From NCBI GenBank assembly GCA_012845835.1, contig JABAKD010000005.1, forward strand, positions 655,075 to 719,074: a DNA stretch of 64,000 nucleotides, written 5' to 3'. Shown one piece after another: positions 45,480 through 54,949 of the stretch. A program made the position numbers and the translations under genes. Source of the stretch: Undaria pinnatifida. Taxonomy: Eukaryota > Sar > Phaeophyceae > Laminariales > Alariaceae. The notes under the pieces are model-generated. The model was not told the origin of the DNA. It saw only the letters and a program-made list of their open reading frames with translations, and did not search any database. Numbering within the stretch: position 1 is the first letter of the stretch; every line of letters begins with the position of its first letter.

Positions 45480-45625
45480 ATATCGGAGTCATCGCGCCCC
45501 TGCGCGATGACTCCGATCCCTGTGCGGAAAATGAAGTAGATGATTCCAAACTTGAAAAATTAACGCACAGGGGTGCGATGACTCCGGCATGTGTGATGAC
45601 TCCGGCCTCTGCGATGACTCGCACA
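45480..45625 (+). repeat. Second copy of the GTGCGATGACTCC palindromic repeat
   Basis: CGGAGTCATCGCGCCCCTGCGCGATGACTCCG is a near-perfect hairpin. The flanking CCCTGTGCGGAAAA and CGCACAGGGGTGCGATGACTCCG match 41775-41900. Confidence 0.8.
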
Positions 45626-46034
45626 ATTACGGGTACTACTGCTGTTTTCGTTGCTTCCGCAAAATTCTGCAGGGATGGTAGTGTCTGAACAGGAGCTTCA
45701 ACATATAGTACGGCTATGTTACGCACTGCTACTGTCGTTGCCGGCATTGCTTCGTCTCAACAGCCGTGTTAACACGCGCTGCTCCGTAGTTGGTTGCTGC
45801 ATGCTCTTGCAGCAGCTCAAGAAGCAGCTTTGTTACTGGAACGGTGTGTTACGGCATTGCTGATACACTCATGACACGCTGCTTTTTACTTCTCACCCAT
45901 CAGCATCCATGGAGAGAGTTGCACAGAGGACACCCACCACTAAAACGAGCCTTGGGGGCGAAGAAATCGCTTGCGATGCTACGTGCCCGCGGTGGTGTCA
46001 CGCCTTGGTTCCTGGTACCTTCAACTCCGTCGGG

Positions 46035-46125
46035 GTAGATTAGTTGCATGCGGGATTTGAACTAACGTCGATGAACCTCGAGGCGCGGACGTGGCTAGTT
46101 GACGTTCAGGCCACCACTGCGCTCG
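46035..46125 (-). repeat. tRNA-like repeat (copy of 50955-51030)
   Basis: On the minus strand GTGGTGGCCTGAACG... and TTAGTTCAAATCCCGC give weak A and B boxes. About 60 bases, including CGCGCCTCGAGGTTCATC-like sequence and the following ACGTTA, are shared with 50955-51030. Confidence 0.45.
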
Positions 46126-46352
46126 AGTATTCGAGCCTGTTTTCCCGGTCATTTGTTATTTGCTCTTGAGCGCCTTTGCATTCGTGCCGGCCTTTGCCCT
46201 CTGGCCAATAGTGGAGGCCGCCCACAGGCAGGCACGGAGCACGGGGGCAGGGACCCAGGGCACCCCTGGGGTAGTCTGTTGTAGAAAAGCCTTACAGTAC
46301 TGCTGAAACCTTCCAATTCAGCAACAAAGAACAAACACAACACAACGTCCAC

Positions 46353-46476
46353 CTGCTGCCCCATGCTGCGGCGAGACACCCACCGGGTTTCTCTCGGAGT
46401 GATCGCCACAGACCCGTGGTCCTTCTCGTGCTGGATGTTCTCTTTGCCCTCTCCATGGAAGACGTTGATGGGTAAG
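46353..46476 (-). CDS. Possible orphan exon of unknown gene
   Basis: On the minus strand, after a CACGCAG acceptor at about 46483-46477, an open run reads LPINVFHGEGKENIQHEKDH, then GSVAITPRETRW and SRRSMGQQ, ending at a possible CAG|GTGGAC donor. Third codon positions are G or C in roughly three quarters of codons, similar to the dehydrogenase exons. I do not recognise the family and no partner exon is found within 1 kb. It may be a captured or broken exon. Confidence 0.3.
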
Positions 46477-47013
46477 CTGCGTGTCGTTGTATCAGGTACA
46501 CTTGTCATACAGCAGAAAGAAGCAGTCCAAAATCCACATGCATGGAAGGTTGAACAGCGCACCGTGAACAGAAGACAGAGCAACCGACCGCCTGTTGTGC
46601 TGAGATCAAACGGCACGAACAACACTTACTACTGGTGTACGTACCAGTCCATAGCAGAGAAAGCCATTCCGTGCCCGCCGTAATAATCTATGCATACGAA
46701 GAGTACCAAAGTTGCCTTTGTTTCCTGTTTCGTACCCTGGTATCCTGGTGTCGGCCAAGGAGCCTGGTGTGTCTGTTTCATTTTACTTTCATCATGTTAG
46801 TACGACAATCGGTCAGTGTCTGTCCGTCCGCTGTTCGGGAATATCCGTAGCTGTCGTCTTTTCTCTCCCAATCAAATTTCTCGTGCACCGCGTGTACGAA
46901 CAATGTTGCTTGTAATGTTACAATGTTACGCATGTAAGACCGTTGCTACTGCTGTAGTGACAAACCCATGTCTATACGTAGTATTATTAATAGTATTAAT
47001 AGTACACCAGCAG

Positions 47014-47982
47014 CAGTAGTGGGGCCTTCAACAAGGCGACATAAATAAGGCGACCACTCGAGATAAGGCGGCCAAAATCGGCTGGCACGGCTGGAACTCT
47101 CATCTAAGGCGGCTATCGCCTTGTGTATATCCCGTCAGAGGGGACTGATAATCACGACTATGTAGTGGTGATTGTCAGTTCCCCTGACCCTGGGCCCTAT
47201 ACTTCGAAGTAAGTACGCTTTATTCACTACGGCCTCCTTACGCTGAGCTTTCGCCGCACTTCAATCTCCTGGAGAGCGCGGCGAGGGCGTGCGGCAATGG
47301 CGATGCCGCCTTCTATCTTCAGAAGGCCAGGATGTCGTTCATCAAAGCGCATGCCTCTACGCCAGTGCGACAGAGAGACATGAGGGAGTTTTGTGGGGAG
47401 GGGGGAAGTACAGCAGAATAGTGCTCCAGTAAGCAGTACGATCATGTAGTGTATCTCGCGGTTTTTGTCTTGATGTGTGACTGTGTGAATAATTCTTTCA
47501 GTTCAGGAGCAGAGAGGTGTGCATCTTGAGCAGGCTCTGTCGCATGCAGCTCCAATTGTATAGTACCTGGTGCTCTGTAACATGAAAGTTGTGTGTTCAT
47601 CTGTCTGCTCTGCTGCGGCATTGTTTTTTGCGTTTGACATCACACGTGCTCACTAGGTTGAGTAGTGCTACCGCTGAAATGATGTACTGTCTTCTTCGAG
47701 CACGAGTCTCCCTCTCTGTGCAGCACTCTGTATCATATGTCGGGTAAGTAGCACACTGTACTGTACACTAAAACGTAGTGTTCCCTGGATAGGGCAGTAC
47801 TCGCCCTATGCAACGTAGTGTTCCCTGAATAGGGCAGTACTCGTCCTATGCAGGGGATTTCAACACCTCAATAGGGCGGTAACGGCCTTATTACAGTACC
47901 TGGTAGCGTTTAAGGCAACCGCTGGAGATAAACCGGTCAAAATACCTTGGCACGGGGTCGCCTGATCTAGGCCCCACTACTG
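47014..47982. mobile_element. Element of 969 bp with 14-bp perfect inverted ends
   Basis: Left end CAGTAGTGGGGCCT (47014-47027) is the exact inverse of right end AGGCCCCACTACTG (47969-47982). Near both ends a GGAGATAAACCGG / CGAGATAAGGCGG module followed by TTGGCACGG-like sequence occurs in the same orientation. Inside, a 42-bp unit (GTAGTGTTCCCTG, ATAGGGCAGTACTCG) is doubled at 47775-47860. No transposase is found and the target duplication is unclear. Confidence 0.7.
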
Positions 47983-48059
47983 TAGGCGTAAAGAAATTTC
48001 AATTTCGCTTCCCAAGATACCAGCCAATATTTGCCCGGACAATTGTGCCGTGCCCGATA

Positions 48060-48300
48060 TTTTGCAGTTTGTTTTGGGAACTTTCCAATTTTCCGGAAAA
48101 AATCAAGGCAGTCCTCGGTAGCGACTTTTGATCTTGGGAGCTTTTCCTGCGGGAATTAGACACCTTGGGAATGCACGGAATTGTTTGGGTGGGAATCAGC
48201 CGTCTCGGGAACCCCTCCCGCGAGAACTAGCCATCACGGGAATGTACGGGAAGCCCGCACCGAACGCACTGCCTTGGGTGGACTCGTGCCCGTCGCCGAA
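48060..48300 (+). repeat. Fragment related to the foldback arm and to 54.65-54.95 kb
   Basis: TTTTGGGAACTTTCCAATTT resembles the arm at 37.9 kb. The GGGAATGNACGG / TTGTTTGGGTGGGAAT run resembles 54740-54840. Confidence 0.5.
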
Positions 48301-49099
48301 AGCACTGTCTTGGGTGGGCTCGTGCCCCGCACGGAACATGTTGCCTTGGGTGGGCTCCTCTCACCTCTACCGCATTTCACGATTTTCGCACACACGAGCC
48401 ACGTGTAAGGATTGACGGCCTTTCTGCTTCCCTGGGGAGAGTCGTCGCTCGTGTTTCTGCCTCCGTCGCCACTACCGAAGGCTGTACCGGCCGGCGGTCG
48501 ATTTCGCCTGCCGCTAACACCGTTCTCGCTTCGGTTGTTGCCAAACCATCGAGGGCGGCACGGGCTCCGCAGAAGCCCTGGCTGCAGCGACGCCCATCGC
48601 ACAGCCGACTCCTCTATCGAGGAGATCTACACAGGAAGCGGACTCCGCCGCGACCACCGGTTCGACTGTGTCCATCTCTGCCTTGCTTGGCACTCCAGCC
48701 CCTCCGTTGTCGACGACGCGCCGACGAACAGCGACAACAACCGGTAATGCACCTCCGCTGTAGAAAATGGATTCGGGCCCAGCGGGGCCCCTCGGCCATC
48801 TTCCAGAGGAGGTTCGCGCGTTATTCGCCTGCCGATTGGAAGCGAGAGCAGCACGCTGAGCCGACATGCCACGCCATTGTGCGTTACATCTCTATCGACC
48901 GTCCATCGGTCCTGCCGCCCGACTTTTTTGGGCGTGCTACCCCTTGCACAAGCGTCCCTCCCTCTCGGACACCCAGGAGCTGGCGAGGGTCGACTACATA
49001 CAACCGACGACGGCATCGTCCTACTCGTCTGTAACTCGACACTGCCGCCAACAAGGTCTGACAAACCCGACCCTGTGGGGCGAGCTTCTTGCTTGCTAA

Positions 49100-49690
49100 A
49101 CGACGAGCCAGTTCGCGTCTACGTTCCCCTGCTCATGCGCCCTTGGATCATGAAGCTTGTCACTCGACGGCCTCTTGTCACCTTGGCACCACGCGCACGT
49201 TGCGCATGCTGGAGCGGTTTTATTGGTGAATTGGCATGGATGTGTGCACCCGGTGGTGGCTTCGCCACTGCGTGAATTGCCAAGCGCGGAAAACCCCACG
49301 GCTGACTTCCGCTGGCCCATTATCTCAATGCCTCTACCGGAAGATCCAGGTGTCGCCGTCAGTGTTGGCTACTTCGGCCCCCTTCCGGTCACACCACGAG
49401 GCAACACCTACATCCTGCTGCTCACCGATCGCTTCAGTCGTCGGGCCGACATGTTCCCCGTCACTGCCGCTGAGTTCACCGCGGAGGGTACAGCCAATAT
49501 CCTGGTGAACTAATACATCGTCTTGTGGGGATGCCCGCGCACCATACTCTCGGACAACGGACTGCAGTTCTGCTCCAAGCTTTCGCAAGCTGTATATCAC
49601 TTTTTGGGCGTGCACAAGCTTGCTACGAGCTCCTATCATCCCAACTGTAATGGGGGCGTTGAGCGGGTAAACCACACTATGGCCCAAATG
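49100..49690 (+). pseudogene. Integrase zinc-binding and catalytic core, disabled
   Basis: The H2C2-type zinc region is seen in pieces (CHSTASCHLGTTRT, an RFYW block, HCVNCQARK), with a TGA after FYW at about 49227. The core continues in another frame (YFGPLPVTPRGNTYILLLTD, RFSRRADMF), then stops at TAA 49511. It resumes with ILSDNG and GGVERVN. The second Asp and the Glu are exactly 35 residues apart, as in DD35E integrases. The first catalytic Asp position reads Gly (VSVGYFGPLP). Confidence 0.85.
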
Positions 49691-49695
49691 CTGGC

Positions 49696-50300
49696 ATGGT
49701 CTTCAACGAGCGACAAGACGACTGGGACTTGCATCTGCTCCACGTCGAATTCGCTCACAACAATTCCGTCAGCACGGCGATGGGCCTGGCGCCCAACGAG
49801 GTCCACATGGGCAGACTCCCACGGCTCCCCCTGACGGTTTCCAACCGGACTGGGATCGTGGGACACCAGAGTCTGGCCCGTGACCACCTAATGCGACTTG
49901 GCCACCGACAGGCAAAAAAGCGCGAACGACAATGTCCGCGCACACCACGCCCTCGCCGTTTCTCGTGTTAACCGCAGAAACTCCGCCCTCGCCGACGCGC
50001 TGCGTCCAGCACCTAACTTCGCTACGGGTGGTTGGGCATGGGGGTTCAATTCTACCTCTACCATCCGCCAGGATGTGAAGGCGAACACCGACGCCAAGGT
50101 ACTCAAGGCCAAACTCGCGCTTAGCTGGACGGGCCCGTACAAGATCCTGGCAGTCGGTCTCTGCTCCGCCGCCGAGACCCCGGACGGTTCGCCGCTCGGG
50201 AGCAACCCCTTCTATTTGGATCTCCCTTCCGACCTGCCCGGTTCGGACGCTCGTTGGCGTGTGACCATCGAGCGCTGCAAACCCTGCGCAAAACAGCGGG
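49696..50300 (+). pseudogene. Integrase C-terminal part with GPY/F-type module
   Basis: One frame gives DWDLHLLHVEFAHNNSVSTA and the following MGLAPNEVHMGR, the conserved end of Ty3-type cores. After a shift near 49900 another frame gives KLALSWTGPYKILAVG, a GPY/F module, then a Pro/Asp-rich linker. Confidence 0.8.
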
Positions 50301-50303
50301 GAC

Positions 50304-50864
50304 ATGCCCAGATACCTACCGGCGGGGCTGACGCAGTACGTGCTCAACAACTTTCCCAAGAATTCCCCGCCGTACCACGTCACTCAAGACGACGTTTCGA
50401 CTCCCCTCCAACGGCTGGAGGTGGAGCAGATCACCGGTCATCAGTCGGTACGGGGGCGAGGTGGCGTCATCGCGGTGCTATACAAGACGCATTGGGCGGG
50501 ACTCTCCGAACCTTCCTGGGAGCGGGAAATGGACCTCCACCTCTCCCGCTCCCACATCTTGCGTTATTGGGCCGGAACCCCGGACCAGCACCGCCAAATC
50601 AACCGCCTCTGCCGCGGAATGCGGATCGGGGCGGCACAGCGCGAGTTCTTCCGCAACAACGGGAAACGTTTCCTAGCGCCGGGCTACGCCTGTGTTCCCC
50701 GTGCCGATTGGCTCCGTCGCTACCACGACACAGTACTTCCTAAGGGAGCCCACTTTTGGTACAAGGGTAGACGATGGGTTATGGTGGCTTGGAAAAATCA
50801 GCGCGAGCACTACCGAGTACAAGGTATATCTGGTACGCTTTCTGGACGACCCGGGACCGATTAA
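50304..50864 (+). pseudogene. Chromodomain-bearing tail of the integrase (open 186 codons)
   Basis: LEVEQITGHQS at residues 38-48, then an AVLYKTHWAGLSEPSWEREM strand and helix, then SRSHILRYW, match the chromodomain order (hydrophobic strand, aromatic pair, W near the C-terminal helix). It is followed by about 90 residues rich in Arg and aromatics. Chromodomains at this place steer integration toward particular chromatin in chromoviruses. Confidence 0.7.
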
Positions 50865-50954
50865 ACTTCCTCTTCCCCCGGCGCGCTACACGACTTCGAC
50901 GGGAGCCGTACGAGGCTCTTGGTGCCTGCAAGTTCACATCGCCAGTGCGTTTCC

Positions 50955-51030
50955 TCGGGGAATCCAGCGTAACGTAGACGAACCTCGAGGCGCGGCCGTG
51001 GCCAGCTGACTTTCAAGCCGCCACCGCTCC
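50955..51030 (-). repeat. tRNA-like repeat (copy of 46035-46125)
   Basis: Minus strand: GGTGGCGGCTTGAAAG and CGCCTCGAGGTTCGTC match the 46-kb copy. It lies directly after the retroelement tail. Confidence 0.45.
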
Positions 51031-52620
51031 TCGATAGCTTTCCATTTTTTGGGGATTATGTGGTTTGGGTCATTGTCCTTGGGTTGTTCGTAGTGTCCTG
51101 ATAGTCCTCGTCGGGTTTCGGGGCGGTCCTTTCAATTTTTTTCTTCTTTTTTCCTTTTGTCCTGCCGAACCCCTTGCTCAGTGCCGGGCCAGGGTTCGGG
51201 TAAAACGCCGCTACCTGAGGCGCAAGGCTGTCGCTTTTTCATCGTTGTTAAATTTCCCCCTGCCGACGCCCTCCTCAGCCCAAAGCGGAGGGGCGACCAG
51301 GGCACCCTGTTCGCGCGTAACGTGGTACAGGGCTATGTACGGGCCTGTACGGGCCTGTGTGTCATCTTTCATGTATTCTTTCTACTTTGTTTTTTCGGCT
51401 TAACACTTTCCCCCCTCGCGGGGCTGTACGTGCGGCCACCTTCCATCCCGGGTATTTGTCGTTTCTTCGTCTAACCCCCCGCCATGCAGATGGCCTGCGG
51501 GAATTTTTTCACATGACTTCTCCCTTGTGTTAGCGCCTGTGTCCCCATCCATATCGACGAGGGCTCGCCTCGCCATAGTACCTTTTCTGTGGTTGGTTTG
51601 CCGTGGAGCCTTTCCTGCCCCCCCCCAGCCACACCGGCGGTATGCGGCAGGTTCTAGAGCCTTTTCTGCCCCCCCCGCCACACCGGCGGTACGCGGCAGG
51701 TATTTGATGGGTGGCTTTTGCCTTGTTGTAGGGTCTGCGTTTCCTTCAACTGCTTTTCTTGGCGTGTTCCTGGTTCCATAATCAGGCCGTTAGAGGTGTG
51801 GGAGCGGGTTTTAAGGAGCCGCATCTTCGATCCATGGTCTAGTTCGTAGAACCGGAATTTCCCCGATTTTACCATATTTCTGCATATGCGGCTCATCAGG
51901 GTGGGCTAGTGTTGAGATACGGCATCGAAAGGCCTGTAATTATCCGTATGTGAGGTAATTGGGATGGATTTCGTATGATAAGGTTGGCGTTTTATATTCG
52001 GGATAGTCGGGAAAAAGATCGGAGGCACGTGCCTCCGATCTCAGAAGCCAACCGGGGCTCTGGTGGAATCGAATAAAGACACGACTACGAAGGCTAAGTA
52101 AGTGAGTACTCTCCGAGGACCTGCTCAATTGGCAGACCTGCAGGGGGCACTCTGTGTCTCTGCCCAACAACCTTACACTAGTGGGTGGGAACCGACTATC
52201 ATGGCAAAACCTCCTGGGGGAATCCGCCATCACGGGATTTTTCCAGCGGGAACCGGTCACCACGGGATTCCCGACATTTTTGTTCCATATACGCACATCA
52301 TGGGATTTCACTGGACGTGCATGAGCCACCGCGATATCCGTTTTTTTTTGTATTTGTACTCATTAATAACCGATACCACGTTCCAAGTGGCACCTTTTGC
52401 ATGCCCGAGACTTGATATGTGCGTCTCAACGTCGGCTTTGGGCGCTTACTCTTCTCATGTATGATACCAGGTGCCAGTATCATACGTCAGCTGAACACAA
52501 ACAATATAGTCTGAGCAAAATATAGCACGTAATTTTTCGTTTTACATTATTACAAAATCGGCCGGAGTAATAAACACCTATACGCAGTTGATATCACGTC
52601 ATTATCTTTCTCACCATCCA
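51031..52620. other. No gene recognised
   Basis: Short frames only. A CCCCCCGCCACACCGGCGGTA(C/T)GCGGCAGG unit is doubled at about 51610-51700. A GAGGCACGTGCCTC palindrome lies at 52020-52035 (GATCGGAGGCACGTGCCTCCGATC). Confidence 0.5.
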
Positions 52621-52670
52621 TGACGTAGTTTTCAATTATTTTCCCCCCAACCCCCCCCCCCCCCCCCCCC

Positions 52671-53460
52671 CCTCCAACGCCCCCTCTTTTCCGACCACCT
52701 GCACGATCGCCTAGACCTAGCACCACGCGTATAACAAGCTGCTACATATCTTTGATCTCACAGCCGAAGTGTATCTGAATATTATTTGTGACCTAAACCT
52801 CCTAAAAAATCTCCCCCCCCCCCCCCCTCTTGCTCTCCCTTACTCAAACGCCCCACCAAAATATCGAAATCCGCCACATTAATAAACACTTCACACACAG
52901 GATATCACCTCATTATCTTTCGAGAGCCATCCATGCCGCTGTGTCCCCCCCCCCCCCCCGCCTCGAACGCCCCCTTCTTCCCCATCACCCGCACCATCGC
53001 CTAGACCTAGCACCACTCGTATAACAAACCCCTCACCTAAAGCCCTTCCTTCCCCCCCCCCACCCCCTCCAACGCCCCCTCTTTTCCGACCACCTGCACG
53101 ATCGCCTAGACCTAGCACCACGCGTATAACAAGCTGCTACATATCTTTGATCTCACAGCCGAAGTGTATTTGAATATTATTTGTGACCTAAACCTCCTAA
53201 AAAATCTTCCCCCCCCCCCCCCCCCCCCCCCCTCTTGCTCTCCCTTACTCAAACGCCCCACCAAATATCGAAATCCGCCACATTAATAAACACTTCACGC
53301 ACAGGATATCACCTCATTATCTTTCGAGAGCCATCCATGCCGCTGTGTTTCCCCCCCCCCCCCCCCGCCTCGAACGCCCCCTTCTTCCCCATCACCCGCA
53401 CCATCGCCTAGACCTCGCACCACACGTATAACAAACCCCTCACCTAAAGCCCTTCCTCCC
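52671..53460 (+). repeat. Tandem duplication of about 395 bp with poly-C tracts
   Basis: Two units start CCTCCAACGCCCCCTCTTTT at about 52671 and 53066. Both include ACCACGCGTATAACAAGCTG, AACCTCCTAAAAAATCT, a poly-C run, TTGCTCTCCCTTACTC, GATATCACCTCATTATC, GAGCCATCCATGCCGCTGTG and a second poly-C run. Confidence 0.95.
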
Positions 53461-53880
53461 CCCCCGCCCCCCCCCCGCCCCCACACCCCCCACCTCCCCC
53501 CCAACCCATCCCAACCCCACCCCCTCGAACACTCCACCCTCTCTTTACTCACTGATTGTACGACTTACCCCAGGATATACATGATAAACTGATGTATTAT
53601 TTCCAAAACCGTCACATTTATCCCCTCAAAATAATGTATAGTTTCCAGGCACATATTGAGCTGCCCCCCCCCGCCCCTCTCCCCCCCCCCCCCCGCCCCA
53701 ACCCCCCCCCCCGCCCCCAATAATATACTGGTGCCAAAACCGTCAGATTTATCCCCTCGAAAGGATTTATAGCTTACATGCACAAATTGCCCCCTTCCCC
53801 CCCCCCCCCCCCCCCCTCCAAACCCGCTCGCTTTTGATCAAAACCAGCCCCCCACGTCCTTCAAAACTCCGCCCCACCCC
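53460..53880. repeat. Poly-C/CCCCG arrays with duplicated linker
   Basis: Several C tracts of 8-20 bases, separated by a repeated linker (AAACCGTCASATTTATCCCC, then a TTATAG/GTATAG block). Confidence 0.85.
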
Positions 53881-54390
53881 CCTCACCGGTTATTCTACTT
53901 ACAAGATTCACTTGATAAAAGGGTACATTTCCCTTCACAGCTGTCAGATTTTGTCCCCCTCAGAAACGGGTTTTATAGTTTCCGCGCACAGAATGACTAA
54001 AACATCCTGTTGATCCTGATAGCTACACTGTAGTTGTAAGGGGAGTCGCCGACCTATATCCTCAATGAGGACACACAACTCGTAATGCGCGCGATCGGAG
54101 TATCACACACAGCTTGCAAAGATGAGTTTCGACGAAATCTTCGATCTCACAGCTGGAGTGTATTTTCATTTTTTATAATAAATCCAGATTGAACACATTA
54201 CCAGTAACCAACGGGGACCATGCGGACCATGCCACAGGTGCGTCCAGCGATCGGAACCATTTAGGGAGAAACAATATAGATATGACACACAACCCGTAAT
54301 ACGCGCGATCGGAGTATCACACACAGCTTGCAAAGATGAGTTTCGACAAAATCTTCGATCTCACAGCTGGAGTGTATTTTTATTTTCATG
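53880..54390 (+). repeat. Dispersed repeat plus two GAGTTTCGACGAAAT modules
   Basis: The full module is at 53880-54180, and a second partial copy at about 54285-54390 (CGTAATACGCGCGATCGGAG to CACAGCTGGAGTGTATTTT). It matches 25980-26290 and the reverse of 60310-60640. Confidence 0.85.
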
Positions 54391-54949
54391 CTATATACCT
54401 GGTACCAGATATATTTTAATTTTTTCTTTGGATTCCTGGTGCTTGACATAGTTTACCTGGTATAATATATGTACAATTTAATATTTGAGACTAATCACCT
54501 GCGCATCTTGAATGTTTACTATTGAAATGAAACATTCTTAACGAAAACACAATCATACAAAATTGTATACCAGGTATATACGAGTACGTATCGTAGTCGT
54601 ATATATCAAATTTAGAACTCCAACGTCATGTGGCGTACGTGAAGTTCCCGTGCAGCGATCCCGTGCATGCGGGTAACGCGGGAAACATTCCTGCGAGAAT
54701 CGTTTACAGTTTTAGTGCCTCGGGATTTCGGACATCGATATTTCCACGGGATCTTTTGGCGTGAAACGGAAAAACCCCGGGAAAGCAGACACTTCCACGG
54801 GAATCGTTTGGGTGGGAATGGGAAGTTAGAATTCCTACGGCAAACGTTTGGGACAGGAATAGGCACCTCGTGAACTGGTTGGGTGGGACAAACTGAACGA
54901 TATGTACACGGAAACTTGAGTTAACCCCAATTCCCGTGAAAAAACCTGG

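Larger units (their letters stand above)
48750..51000 (+). mobile_element. Decayed Ty3/Gypsy retrotransposon fragment: integrase plus chromodomain
   Basis: Only the 3' part of a polyprotein is recognisable: integrase zinc-binding region, core, C-terminal GPY/F-type module and chromodomain, in that order. At least four frame changes and two in-frame stops separate them, so it cannot be expressed as one protein. No reverse transcriptase, RNase H, Gag or clear LTR pair is visible. Sequence from about 48410 to 49100 is GC-rich and may be a decayed upstream part. Confidence 0.85.
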
